Source: Maritimibacter sp. (GTDB taxonomy: Bacteria; Pseudomonadota; Alphaproteobacteria; Rhodobacterales; Rhodobacteraceae). From it: a stretch of DNA of 15,233 nt. Positions 1 to 6,919 of the stretch are shown here, one piece after another. The notes under the pieces are model-generated. The model saw nothing but the letters and a program-made list of their open reading frames with translations. It made no database searches and was not told where the DNA came from. A program made the position numbers and the translations under genes. Within the stretch, counting starts at the first letter, position 1, and every line of letters begins with the position of its first letter. The stretch is taken from assembly GCA_003520545.1 (NCBI GenBank), contig DOUP01000307.1, forward strand, positions 8,935-24,167. Reading direction: 5' to 3'.

Positions 1-15
1 CCCCCCCCCCCCCCC
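1..15. repeat. poly-C run at window edge
   Basis: Fifteen consecutive C bases open the window and lie inside the VOC gene, where they read on the minus strand as five GGG glycine codons. They follow a normal GGC glycine codon. A homopolymer of this length exactly at a sequence end is more like an assembly or read-end artefact than real coding sequence, so the last five residues of the truncated protein should not be trusted. Confidence 0.85.
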
Positions 16-528
16 GCCGATGGTATCGGTCGCGACGAAGCCCAGGAAATCCTGGTAGAACTTCATCAGCTTGTCGCCCTCGGACGAGATGATGGCGAGA
101 TGTCCAAGACGCAAAGGCGCGACGCCGGTCTTCTTGAACCCCGGCGCCGGTGCTTCGATGTCGGTGTAGAACTGCATCACGTTGCCCTTGGCAACCTCGA
201 GCTCGACCAGCTTGGCGACACCCGGCTGGCTGTCGGATTTCACCTGCCCCTTGACGCCGAACGCCTCGGCGTCCTTGAGGAATTCCGACAGGTCGGTTTC
301 GGGCGGCAGTTGGAAGCCCGCGTTCACGAACGCCTTCTCGCTGGATTTGTGAAGCACGATGTTGTGGTGCTCGTAGCCGATGGACAGGAATAGCTCGCCG
401 TCATGGCCCACCGCTGTTTCGGTCATCCCGATGGTTTCCTCGAAATGCGCGCGGGACGCGCCGAAGTCGGTCGTGCCCATCGCGACATAGCCCATCTGGA
501 ACACGCGCGGATTAAAGGTTGTTTGCAT
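1..528 (-). CDS. VOC-family protein (glyoxalase / type I extradiol dioxygenase fold), partial
   Basis: The reading frame is open for 176 codons from an ATG at 528 to the left edge, so the C-terminus is missing. A GGGAGG ribosome site at 535-540 supports the start. Two vicinal-oxygen-chelate modules are visible. The first covers about residues 12-122, from VAMGTTDFGASRAHFEETIG to VMQFYTDIE. The second starts at about residue 139 with LRLGHLAI, followed by the typical KFYQDFLGF helix. His143 in GHLAI sits where type I extradiol dioxygenases place their first metal ligand; the other ligands would lie in the missing part. The family includes glyoxalases, fosfomycin-resistance proteins and ring-cleaving dioxygenases. 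The two-module layout and the aromatic-catabolism neighbourhood favour a dioxygenase-like role, but the substrate is unknown. It is divergent from the MFS gene. Residues 172-176 are poly-G-encoded glycines and are suspect. Confidence 0.85.
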   Translation of the reverse strand, partial: MQTTFNPRVFQMGYVAMGTTDFGASRAHFEETIGMTETAVGHDGELFLSIGYEHHNIVLHKSSEKAFVNAGFQLPPETDLSEFLKDAEAFGVKGQVKSDSQPGVAKLVELEVAKGNVMQFYTDIEAPAPGFKKTGVAPLRLGHLAIISSEGDKLMKFYQDFLGFVATDTIGGGGGG

Positions 529-671
529 CTGGCCCTCCCGTGCCTTTGCTGGTCCGCTGTGTGGACGAAAGAACGCGCCATGCACCCGGCTCAGCGGGAA
601 CCGGCAACGCCTTTGAAACACAGCGCGAGTGCGGGACACTCCCTCGACTCGCCTCCTCTGAATGGGTAACC

Positions 672-725
672 CGATAAAATGCTTTCGTCTACCAATAATA
701 TTTTATTCTGACTTAAATCTGTTAA
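672..725. promoter_or_regulatory. AT-rich divergent promoter/operator region
   Basis: This AT-rich island stands out in the 206-bp spacer between the divergent VOC and MFS genes. It contains the inverted repeat ATAAAAT (674-680) and ATTTTAT (700-706), with the arms 19 nt apart. It is the obvious place for both promoters and a shared operator. No -35/-10 pair is clear enough to call. The rest of the spacer (541-671) is ordinary GC-rich DNA in which I see no gene. Confidence 0.45.
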
Positions 726-734
726 AGCAGGGGC

Positions 735-1940
735 ATGACGGACACGACACCGCATTCGGTTCCTTCCAGCGCGGCCCGCTGGCGCGCCCTCTTCGGGGTC
801 TGGCTGGTCTATGCCTGCTTCGGCGCGATGATGGCCTCGATCGCGCCGCTTCTGCCCGAGATACGCCGCGACCTCGGGATCGGCTCGACGATGATGGGGT
901 TCATCATGGGGGCATGGCCCTTGGTCTATGTCTTTGTCGCCATTCCCGCGGGGATGGTGCTCGACCGGATCGGGACGCGCGCAGGGCTGTTCGTCGCCGC
1001 GCTTGTCATTGCCTTGTCCGGGGTGCTGCGGGCCACGGCGGACGGGGCAGGGGACTTGTTGGTCGCGGTCGCGATCTTTGGCCTCGGCGGGCCGCTCGTC
1101 TCGACCGGCGCGCCCAAGCTGATCGCGAACCTGTTCGAGGGTCCGGCGCGTGGCACGGCGATGGGGGTTTATGTCACCGGCCCCGCGATTGGCGGCATCG
1201 TGGCGCTGAGCCTGACCCATCCGGTGATCCTGCCGCTGGCCGGCGACTGGCGCGGGGTGATGCTGATCTACGCGGGCGCGGCGGCGGCGAGCGGGCTGGC
1301 GTGGCTGGGTCTGGGCCGCGGGGTCCGGGGCTCGACCGGCAAATCCACCCAGCCCATGTCGCTGTCATCGGTCAAAACGCTTCTGCGGGAACCGGCGGTC
1401 CTGATGCTGCTCGGCGCGGCGGTGGGGATTTTCTATATCAATCACGGGCTGAACAACTGGCTACCCTCGATCCTGCGGGCGGCCGGGATGGAGCCGGGAC
1501 AGGCCGGGCGGTGGGCGGCCATTCCGACGCTCGTGGGGTTGGTGGCCGCGCTTACGCTGCCCCGCTTCGCCACGCCCGCGCGGCGCCTCCCGATCCTCGC
1601 AGGCCTGTTCGCGGTCGCCTTCGTCACCAGTCTTGTCCTGCTCCTCGGCTCCGGTCCGGTGTTGCTGGCGGGCCTGACGCTTCAGGGGTTTGCGCGCGGG
1701 ACGATGATCACGATCGCCATGCTGATCCTCGTGGACCGGCCCGAAGTCCCGCCCGATCGCGTCGGTCTGGCGGGCGGGCTTTTCTTCTCGGCCGCCGAAA
1801 TCGGGGGCATGCTCGGTCCGTTCAGTTTCGGCCTGCTGCTCGATGCCACCGGCAGCTTTTCCGCGCCGCTCCTGACGCTGGCGGCGATCAGCGCGGTCAT
1901 GGTCGCGCTCACCCTGTGGCTTCGCCGTCTTCACCCATGA
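735..1940 (+). CDS. MFS permease, CynX/NimT-like
   Basis: This encodes a 401-residue hydrophobic protein with the length and alternating membrane segments of a 12-helix major facilitator. Around residues 73-82 it carries the loop 2-3 signature GxxxDRxGxR (GMVLDRIGTR). The N-terminal FGAMMASIAPLLPEIRRDLG and the internal FYINHGLNNWLPSIL resemble the cyanate-permease (CynX/NimT) branch, which moves small anionic or aromatic compounds. The substrate cannot be read from sequence. The start is the first ATG of the frame. An AGGGG at 729-733 lies only 1 nt before it, so the ribosome site is poor, but the next in-frame ATGs fall inside the first membrane helix and would truncate it. The gene stands alone on this strand, convergent with the ABC substrate-binding gene and divergent from the VOC gene. 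It may import a compound related to the aromatic genes nearby; that is inference. Confidence 0.9.
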   Translation: MTDTTPHSVPSSAARWRALFGVWLVYACFGAMMASIAPLLPEIRRDLGIGSTMMGFIMGAWPLVYVFVAIPAGMVLDRIGTRAGLFVAALVIALSGVLRATADGAGDLLVAVAIFGLGGPLVSTGAPKLIANLFEGPARGTAMGVYVTGPAIGGIVALSLTHPVILPLAGDWRGVMLIYAGAAAASGLAWLGLGRGVRGSTGKSTQPMSLSSVKTLLREPAVLMLLGAAVGIFYINHGLNNWLPSILRAAGMEPGQAGRWAAIPTLVGLVAALTLPRFATPARRLPILAGLFAVAFVTSLVLLLGSGPVLLAGLTLQGFARGTMITIAMLILVDRPEVPPDRVGLAGGLFFSAAEIGGMLGPFSFGLLLDATGSFSAPLLTLAAISAVMVALTLWLRRLHP

Positions 1941-1968
1941 AAAACCCGCCGCGTCGCCGCGACGGGGT
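1940..1968 (-). terminator. intrinsic terminator of the ABC substrate-binding protein gene
   Basis: Read on the minus strand, a GC-rich imperfect hairpin (outer ACCC/GGGT at 1965-1968 and 1944-1947, inner CGTC/GACG with a small loop and a bulge) is followed at once by TTTTT (1940-1944). It lies 26 nt past the stop codon of the substrate-binding gene and abuts the stop codon of the convergent MFS gene. The T-tract orientation fits termination of minus-strand transcription only. Confidence 0.6.
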
Positions 1969-1993
1969 CCGGGTGCCTCGGGAGATGGAACCC

Positions 1994-3277
1994 TCAGGTG
2001 AGCGACCGGAAGGGGGCCTGAACCTCGATCTCCGGGTATTTCTCGTTCTCGCAGACGTTCAGGTCAAAGGGCCACTCGCTGCCCTTTTCCCATTGACCGC
2101 CAACGACCGGCGTCTGGCTGGTGTTTGGCATCGCGCCGGTCTGGAAATTCACCGGGCCGACGAGCGTGGTCATGTCCGTCGTCCTGATCGCCTCCATCAG
2201 CGCGCCGGGATCGGTCGGATCGCCGGACCGTTTCAGGATGTCGACGGCGACTTCGGCCAGCGCGTGTTTGTACCCCATCGGCTGCACCCATTGATTGCCG
2301 CTCTGGGCCATGTAGCCGGTCGCGATGTCCATCGAGGACTCGCCCGTCAGGGTCGAAGGGTAGGGGTGGTTGGGCGACCACCAGACCTCCGTCGACATGC
2401 CCGCGCCATGATCGCCGAGACCCTCGACCGCGGCGGGGAACAAGAGCGCCTTGGCGACGGTCGTCGCTTTCGGCGTGAAACCCTGCTGCACGGATTGCAG
2501 ATAGAAGGTCGTCCAGTCCGGCGGGAGGAAAACGCCGGTTATGATATCGACGCCCGCATCGCGCATCTTGGCGATCTGGGCGGAATAATCGTCGGACAGC
2601 GGTTCGAACAACCCGCCATCCACGACCTCGTACCCCTTGGCGCGCAGCTTGGCGGCCATGCCGTTTACCGGATCGGTCTGTGACACACCGTCGGCGTCAT
2701 TGGACAGAAGCATCCCGACCTTCCTGTTGGTGTCGAGTTGCTCCCACAGGGCGGAATAGGCGTCGATGATCTGATCCACGCCCCAGAAGAAATGGTAGGT
2801 CCAGTCGAAGCCCTTCGCCGGATCGCCGCCCCGCGCGAAAAAGAAGGCATCCCAAGGCGTATCGGTCGATACCGACGGCACCTCGTTCAGCTCGCATTGA
2901 TCCGTCACCGGCAGAACCGTGTCCGCGCTGGAGGAGGACAGCATCATGTGCACCTCGTCTTCGAGGATGAGCTGCGAGGCAACCTCGGCGGCACGGTTGG
3001 CCGAGGACTGCGTGTCCTTGCGAATGAAATTCACGGTGTAGGTGGTGCCGTTCACTTCGACCCCGTCCTTCAGGACCTCCTGCACACCGGCCATGATGTA
3101 ATCGTCGGCCTGGCCGAAGCCCGCGATCGGGCCGGTCGTGGGGCTGACCCAGCCGAGCCGAATCTCATTTCCCCTGGCCCAGGCGCGGCGCGGCGCGATG
3201 ACCGGAGCGGCAAGGGCCGCGGCGGATACGCCAAGCACCCGGCGCCGGGTCCAGAGCGATTTGGAATAACGTGACAT
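1994..3277 (-). CDS. ABC transporter substrate-binding protein, Peripla_BP_6 (HAAT) type, Tat-exported
   Basis: This is a 427-residue periplasmic binding protein of the branched-chain amino acid/amide (HAAT) class. It begins with a twin-arginine signal, TRRRVLG at residues 10-16. A hydrophobic AAALAAPVIAP stretch and a probable cleavage after AWA (residue 34) follow. The mature part opens with IRLGWVSPTTGPIAGFG, the usual ligand-loop start of Peripla_BP_6 proteins, and continues with the domain-crossing segments typical of the fold. The ATG at 3277 is chosen because GGGAGG lies at 3286-3291 and the Tat signal then falls at the N-terminus. An open extension to 3448 would put 57 unrelated residues before it. 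It is divergent from the ATPase/permease operon beginning at 3517 and is clearly its binding partner. HAAT ligands include amino acids, urea, amides and aromatic acids; this ligand is not identifiable. A hairpin with a T-tract follows the gene. Confidence 0.93.
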   Translation of the reverse strand: MSRYSKSLWTRRRVLGVSAAALAAPVIAPRRAWARGNEIRLGWVSPTTGPIAGFGQADDYIMAGVQEVLKDGVEVNGTTYTVNFIRKDTQSSANRAAEVASQLILEDEVHMMLSSSSADTVLPVTDQCELNEVPSVSTDTPWDAFFFARGGDPAKGFDWTYHFFWGVDQIIDAYSALWEQLDTNRKVGMLLSNDADGVSQTDPVNGMAAKLRAKGYEVVDGGLFEPLSDDYSAQIAKMRDAGVDIITGVFLPPDWTTFYLQSVQQGFTPKATTVAKALLFPAAVEGLGDHGAGMSTEVWWSPNHPYPSTLTGESSMDIATGYMAQSGNQWVQPMGYKHALAEVAVDILKRSGDPTDPGALMEAIRTTDMTTLVGPVNFQTGAMPNTSQTPVVGGQWEKGSEWPFDLNVCENEKYPEIEVQAPFRSLT

Positions 3278-3285
3278 TTCAATTT

Positions 3286-3291
3286 CCTCCC
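3286..3291 (-). promoter_or_regulatory. ribosome binding site deciding the binding-protein start
   Basis: GGGAGG on the minus strand, 8 nt before the ATG at 3277. It sets the start immediately before the Tat signal and rules out the longer in-frame extension upstream. Confidence 0.8.
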
Positions 3292-3361
3292 AAAAGGTTG
3301 CGCGTTTGTCGCATCGCGGGTGGCCGCCCTGACCGGGCGCGTACCTCCGCCTCACGGGCCT

Positions 3362-3380
3362 CCCGGCACGCTCTGCCGGG
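3362..3380. other. perfect 7-bp stem-loop in the leader of the binding-protein gene
   Basis: CCCGGCA (3362-3368) and TGCCGGG (3374-3380) pair perfectly around a 5-nt loop. It lies 85-103 nt upstream of the binding-protein start, inside its likely untranslated leader. No T-tract follows on either strand, so it is not a standard terminator. It could stabilise the leader or have a regulatory role; the function is unknown. Confidence 0.5.
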
Positions 3381-3444
3381 CCGTCTCCAGCCCGAAAAGC
3401 AACACCCTCCCGCGCCGTGACGCTGGCACAGAAAAAGAAATCAA

Positions 3445-3488
3445 GCAATATTTAATATATTATCTTGCAAAGCATACATGAAGCATGT
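3445..3488. promoter_or_regulatory. divergent ABC promoter/operator region with two dyads
   Basis: This is an AT-rich segment of the 239-bp spacer between the divergent binding-protein gene and the ATPase/permease operon. An imperfect 24-bp palindrome (3445-3468) has outer arms GCAA and TTGC and matches at 16 of 24 positions. Just beside it is the perfect dyad ACATG-AAG-CATGT (3476-3488). Both are plausible regulator sites controlling the two halves of the transporter together. The regulator is not identified, and no promoter hexamers are convincing. Confidence 0.45.
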
Positions 3489-3505
3489 CAGAAATTTTTC
3501 AAGCA

Positions 3506-3513
3506 GGGAGGAG
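3506..3513 (+). promoter_or_regulatory. ribosome binding site deciding the ATPase start
   Basis: GGGAGGAG precedes the ATG at 3517 by 3 nt (about 6 nt from the GGAG core). The in-frame ATG at 3478 lacks a comparable site and would add 13 residues that do not fit the family. Confidence 0.75.
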
Positions 3514-3516
3514 CTT

Positions 3517-4272
3517 ATGCCAGAACAAGTCTTGGCGCTCTCGGCGCGTGGGTTGCGAAAATCCTACGGGGCGCTGGAAGTGACGAAGGACATGTCCTTC
3601 GACGTGCCGGAGCATACCGCGCTTGGTATCATCGGACCGAACGGGGCGGGGAAGACCACGTTGTTCAACCTGATCACCGGCACCGTGAAACCCGGTGCCG
3701 GGCGTGTCGCGCTCTTTGGGCAGGATATCACCAAGGTCGATGCGAAACGCCGCTGCCACATGGGGATCGCGCGCAGTTTCCAGGTGCCGCAGCCCTTCGC
3801 GGGGCTGACCGCCTTTGAAAACGGTCTGATTGCCGCGGCTTTCGGCCAGGGGATCAGCGAAGCCGCCGCGCGCGACGTGGCGGGCGAGGCGCTGGACCGC
3901 ACCGGGTTGGGTCCGAAGGCGAACACGCTCGCGGGGAGCCTCACGCTTCTGGACCGAAAGCGGCTGGAACTGGCACGGGCGCTCGCGACCAAGCCGCGCC
4001 TGCTGCTTCTCGACGAGATTGCCGGCGGGCTGACGGAAGCGGAATGTCACGATCTTGTCGCGCTCATCCGCGATATCCGTGCGGCGGGCACCACGATCAT
4101 CTGGATCGAGCATGTGCTCCATGCCCTGTTGTCGGTGGTGGACGAGGTCATGGTCATCGACTTCGGCGAAATGATCGCCAAGGGCGCCCCGGACGAGATC
4201 ATGCGCGACCCGCGCGTCGCGGCTGTCTATCTCGGTCCCGACGAAGCGGAGCTGGAGGTGGTCCATGGCTGA
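3517..4272 (+). CDS. livG: HAAT ABC transporter ATP-binding protein, LivG-like
   Basis: This 251-residue ATPase energises import through the two permeases downstream. Walker A is GPNGAGKTT (residues 40-48), the Q-loop is SFQVPQPF near Gln89, Walker B is LLLLDE (162-167), and the switch histidine is in IEHV (His199). The usual LSGGQ signature is absent; the equivalent place reads SLTLLDRKRLELARAL from residue 141. This variant is found, as far as I recall, in a subset of LivG-type proteins, so it need not mean loss of function. The C-terminal DPRVAAVYLG tail is typical of LivG. The gene overlaps the next by 8 bp and is the first of four co-directional genes. The liv symbol reflects the family only; leucine transport is not implied. 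Confidence 0.92.
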   Translation: MPEQVLALSARGLRKSYGALEVTKDMSFDVPEHTALGIIGPNGAGKTTLFNLITGTVKPGAGRVALFGQDITKVDAKRRCHMGIARSFQVPQPFAGLTAFENGLIAAAFGQGISEAAARDVAGEALDRTGLGPKANTLAGSLTLLDRKRLELARALATKPRLLLLDEIAGGLTEAECHDLVALIRDIRAAGTTIIWIEHVLHALLSVVDEVMVIDFGEMIAKGAPDEIMRDPRVAAVYLGPDEAELEVVHG

Positions 4273-4978
4273 TCCGATCCTTTCCGTGCGCGGTCTCTCG
4301 TCCGGCTACGGCGATTTCCAGGCGCTGTTCGATGTTTCGTTCGACCTGGCCGAAGCCTCGGTGCTGGGCGTTGTCGGCGCGAATGGCGCGGGCAAGTCCA
4401 CCTTGTTCAAGTCGATCATGGGGCTTTTGCCACGCGGCGGCGACATGGTCGCGTTTCGCGGCAAGCCCATCGGTCATGTGCGATCCGACCGCATGGCGCG
4501 GCTCGGGATCGTCATGGTGCCCGAGGGGCGGCGGCTGTTCCGGTCCCTCACCGTGGAAGAGAACCTGAACATCGCCGCGGACCATGGCCGCAAGGGAGAC
4601 TGGTCCCCGCGACGGGTCTATGACCTGTTCCCGATCCTCGGCGAGAAACGGCGCCAGCAGGCGACCCAGCTTTCCGGCGGCCAGCAACAGATGGTCGCCA
4701 TCGGGCGGGCCCTCGTGGCCAACCCGGACGTGGTCCTGTTCGACGAGATCTCTCTCGGTCTCGCCCCCATCGTCGTCAACGATGTCTATGCCGCGCTGCC
4801 CAAGATCATCGAGACCGGCATTTCCGCCGTCGTGGTGGAACAGGACGTGGACCGGGTGATGAAACTGGCCGACAGCCTCGTCTGCCTCGTCGAGGGACAT
4901 GTCGCCCTCAGTGGTGCGGCCAGCGAATTCACCAAGGCGCAACTGACCGCCGCCTACTTCGGGGAGGAACCGGCATGA
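4265..4978 (+). CDS. livF: HAAT ABC transporter ATP-binding protein, LivF-like
   Basis: This is a 237-residue second ATPase of the importer. Walker A is GANGAGKST (residues 38-46), the signature is a normal LSGGQ (136-140), and Walker B is VVLFDE (156-161). The LivF hallmark VPEGRRLF occurs at about residues 85-92. A GGAGGTG at 4254-4260 supports the ATG at 4265. It overlaps the gene before by 8 bp and the permease after by 4 bp (ATGA), so translation is probably coupled. Because its partner LivG-like subunit has a non-canonical signature, this subunit supplies the only textbook LSGGQ of the heterodimer. Confidence 0.94.
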   Translation: MADPILSVRGLSSGYGDFQALFDVSFDLAEASVLGVVGANGAGKSTLFKSIMGLLPRGGDMVAFRGKPIGHVRSDRMARLGIVMVPEGRRLFRSLTVEENLNIAADHGRKGDWSPRRVYDLFPILGEKRRQQATQLSGGQQQMVAIGRALVANPDVVLFDEISLGLAPIVVNDVYAALPKIIETGISAVVVEQDVDRVMKLADSLVCLVEGHVALSGAASEFTKAQLTAAYFGEEPA

Positions 4979-5835
4979 ACCTGATCGACGCCATCGTGCA
5001 GGGCATCCTGCTGGGCGGGCTATACGCGCTCTTCGCGGCCGGGCTGTCGCTGATCTTCGGGGTCATGCGGCTGGTCAACATCGCGCATGGCGATTTCATC
5101 GTGCTCGCCGCCTATATCGCCATGGTCATCATCCAGTCCACCGGGATGAACGCCTTTGCCTCGCTCATCCTCGTGGTGCCGCTGATGGCCGCGCTTGGCT
5201 ACGTGATCCAGCGTTTCATCCTGAACAAGACGCTGGGCGACGACCTGTTGCCCCCGATCCTCGTGACCTTCGGTTTGGCGGTCGTTATCCAGAACACGCT
5301 TCTTACGGTCTTCGAGACGAACACCCGCCGCCTGTCGGCCGGGCCGATCGAGACCGCGAGTGTCGCGGTCGGGCCGATCTCGCTCGGGGTTTTGCCGCTT
5401 CTGACCTTCGCGGTGGCGGTCGGGCTGATCCTGCTTCTGGAGGTCGGGTTCTTCCGGTCGCGGATCGGGCGGGCGTTTCGCGCGACCTCGGACGATCCCG
5501 CAACCGCGCAGGCCATCGGCGTTGACACCCGCCATATCTTCGCGCTGGCCATGGCGCTCTCCTTCGCGGTGATCGCGGTGGCGGGGGTGCTGCTTGCGGT
5601 ACGGTCGAACTTCGACCCGTTTTCCGGTCCCGCGCGCCTGATCTACGGGTTCGAGGCGGTTATCATCGGCGGTCTTGGAAGCCTCTGGGGCACGCTCGCG
5701 GGTGGCATCGTCATCGGCGTCTCCCAAGCGATCGGCGCACAGATATCCCCGGCGTTCCAGACCCTCGCCGGTCACCTTGTTTTCTTTGCCGTGCTTGCGA
5801 TCAAGCCACGCGGCCTTTTCCCCCGGATGGATTGA
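4975..5835 (+). CDS. livH: HAAT ABC transporter permease, LivH-like
   Basis: This is a 286-residue inner-membrane protein, mostly hydrophobic helices. It carries the LivH-type N-terminal pattern GGLYALFAAGLSLIFGVMRLVNIAHGDF, here covering about residues 14-41. The C-terminal coupling region reads GGLGSLWGTLAGGIVIG, a typical contact site for the ATPases. A strong GGGGAGG at 4961-4967 supports the start. With the LivM-like protein it should form the transmembrane channel of the importer. It follows the LivF-like gene with a 4-bp overlap and precedes the LivM-like gene by 3 nt. Confidence 0.94.
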   Translation: MNLIDAIVQGILLGGLYALFAAGLSLIFGVMRLVNIAHGDFIVLAAYIAMVIIQSTGMNAFASLILVVPLMAALGYVIQRFILNKTLGDDLLPPILVTFGLAVVIQNTLLTVFETNTRRLSAGPIETASVAVGPISLGVLPLLTFAVAVGLILLLEVGFFRSRIGRAFRATSDDPATAQAIGVDTRHIFALAMALSFAVIAVAGVLLAVRSNFDPFSGPARLIYGFEAVIIGGLGSLWGTLAGGIVIGVSQAIGAQISPAFQTLAGHLVFFAVLAIKPRGLFPRMD

Positions 5836-5838
5836 GAC

Positions 5839-6825
5839 ATGACCCAGCGCCTCTCCAAACCCGCCCTTCGTGTCGGTCTCGGCCTGATCGTCGTTGCCGT
5901 GATCTTTGCCTCTGCCCCCCTCTGGGCGGGGCGTGCGGACCTTCGGCTGATCGGGGAATTCATGTCCTTTCTCGCGCTCGCGGTGCTTTGGAACCTGCTC
6001 GCAGGCTACGCGGGGCTGATGTCGGTGGGGCAACAGGCCTTTGTCGGCCTCGGCGGTTACATGCTGTTCATCGGGGTGATCTTTCTCGGGCTCAATCCGC
6101 TGGTCGCGATCCCGCTCGCCATCGTGGCCGGGGCGGTCGCGGGCGCGATTTTCGCGCCGCTCCTGTTCCGGCTCGAAGGGGCCTATTTCGCGATTGGCAC
6201 ATGGGTCGCCGCCGAAACCATTGCGCTGATCTTCTCGGCGATCCCAACGCTCGGCGCGGGGGCGGGCATGTCGCTCCCGGTGGATGCGGTGCGCGCCATT
6301 GCCGACAGCCGCGACGGGCGTGAAGCGGTGGTGTATTGGTTGCTGGTGGCCTTCGGTCTCGGCACCGTCGCCTTTGCTTTCGCGCTGATCCGGTCCAAGC
6401 CGGGGTTGTCCCTCATGGCGCTGCGCGACAACGCGCTGGCAGCGGGATCGGTGGGCGTCGATATCTGGAAGGCGCGGTTCTGGACCTACGTCGCGGTTGC
6501 CGGGGCTTCCGGCGGTATCGGTGCGGTGATCTTCCTGCAAAAACTGCGTATTTCGCCGACCTCGGCGTTTTCGCTGACCGATTGGACCGTGGTCATCATC
6601 TTCATCGTGGTGATCGGGGGGATCGGGCGGCTGGAGGGGGCCATCATCGGCACCATCCTCTATTTCGTGCTCCGCGAGCTTCTGATCGACTTCGGCGCGG
6701 TCTACATGATCGTTCTCGGAATCGCGGCGATCCTGACCATGCTCTGGTCCAGGTCTGGCATCTGGGGGGGCGTGGAAAAACGGTTTGGCTGGTCCCTGTT
6801 ACCAACCAGGCGAACACGTCACTGA
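5839..6825 (+). CDS. livM: HAAT ABC transporter permease, LivM-like
   Basis: This is a 328-residue second permease of the importer. The LivM-type LLAGYAGLMSVGQQAFVGLG lies near residues 54-73, and the coupling segment GGIGRLEGAIIGTI falls in the last third. Hydrophobic helices cover most of the length; the C-terminus ends in a short basic tail. It starts 3 nt after the LivH-like stop, with only a weak ribosome site, so it is probably translated by coupling. It is the last gene of the operon and is convergent with the LysR gene, 91 bp away. An overlapping frame starting at 5832 is a shadow. Confidence 0.93.
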   Translation: MTQRLSKPALRVGLGLIVVAVIFASAPLWAGRADLRLIGEFMSFLALAVLWNLLAGYAGLMSVGQQAFVGLGGYMLFIGVIFLGLNPLVAIPLAIVAGAVAGAIFAPLLFRLEGAYFAIGTWVAAETIALIFSAIPTLGAGAGMSLPVDAVRAIADSRDGREAVVYWLLVAFGLGTVAFAFALIRSKPGLSLMALRDNALAAGSVGVDIWKARFWTYVAVAGASGGIGAVIFLQKLRISPTSAFSLTDWTVVIIFIVVIGGIGRLEGAIIGTILYFVLRELLIDFGAVYMIVLGIAAILTMLWSRSGIWGGVEKRFGWSLLPTRRTRH

Positions 6826-6888
6826 GCCCGGATGTGCTGTCGCCGATACCCGGCGCGGCACCCCTTGGTGGCCGCATCACCCTTTTGC

Positions 6889-6919
6889 TGACCGCCACGG
6901 GCCGTTTTGGCGCGGGTCA
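6889..6919 (+). terminator. possible stem-loop terminator between livM and the LysR gene
   Basis: TGACC-GCCA (6889-6897) can pair with TGGC and GGTCA (6908-6911, 6915-6919), leaving a 10-nt loop and a 3-nt bulge. It sits in the convergent gap and reaches into the LysR stop codon. Only a weak T-rich stretch (ATTTC) follows on the plus strand, so a role as terminator is uncertain. Confidence 0.3.

Noticed and set aside
662..2683. A 673-codon plus-strand frame spanning the MFS gene and running antisense through the ABC binding-protein gene.
   Set aside because: The translation is Arg/Gly/Ala/Pro-rich with no domain, and it overlaps two genes that have strong family signatures in other frames.
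3278..3448. N-terminal extension of the ABC binding protein by 57 residues.
   Set aside because: It would bury the Tat signal inside the protein and ignores the GGGAGG site directly before the ATG at 3277.
5020..6540. A 506-codon minus-strand frame opposite the two ABC permeases.
   Set aside because: It has an extremely charged, low-complexity composition typical of the antisense of membrane-protein genes, and the permeases on the plus strand are certain.
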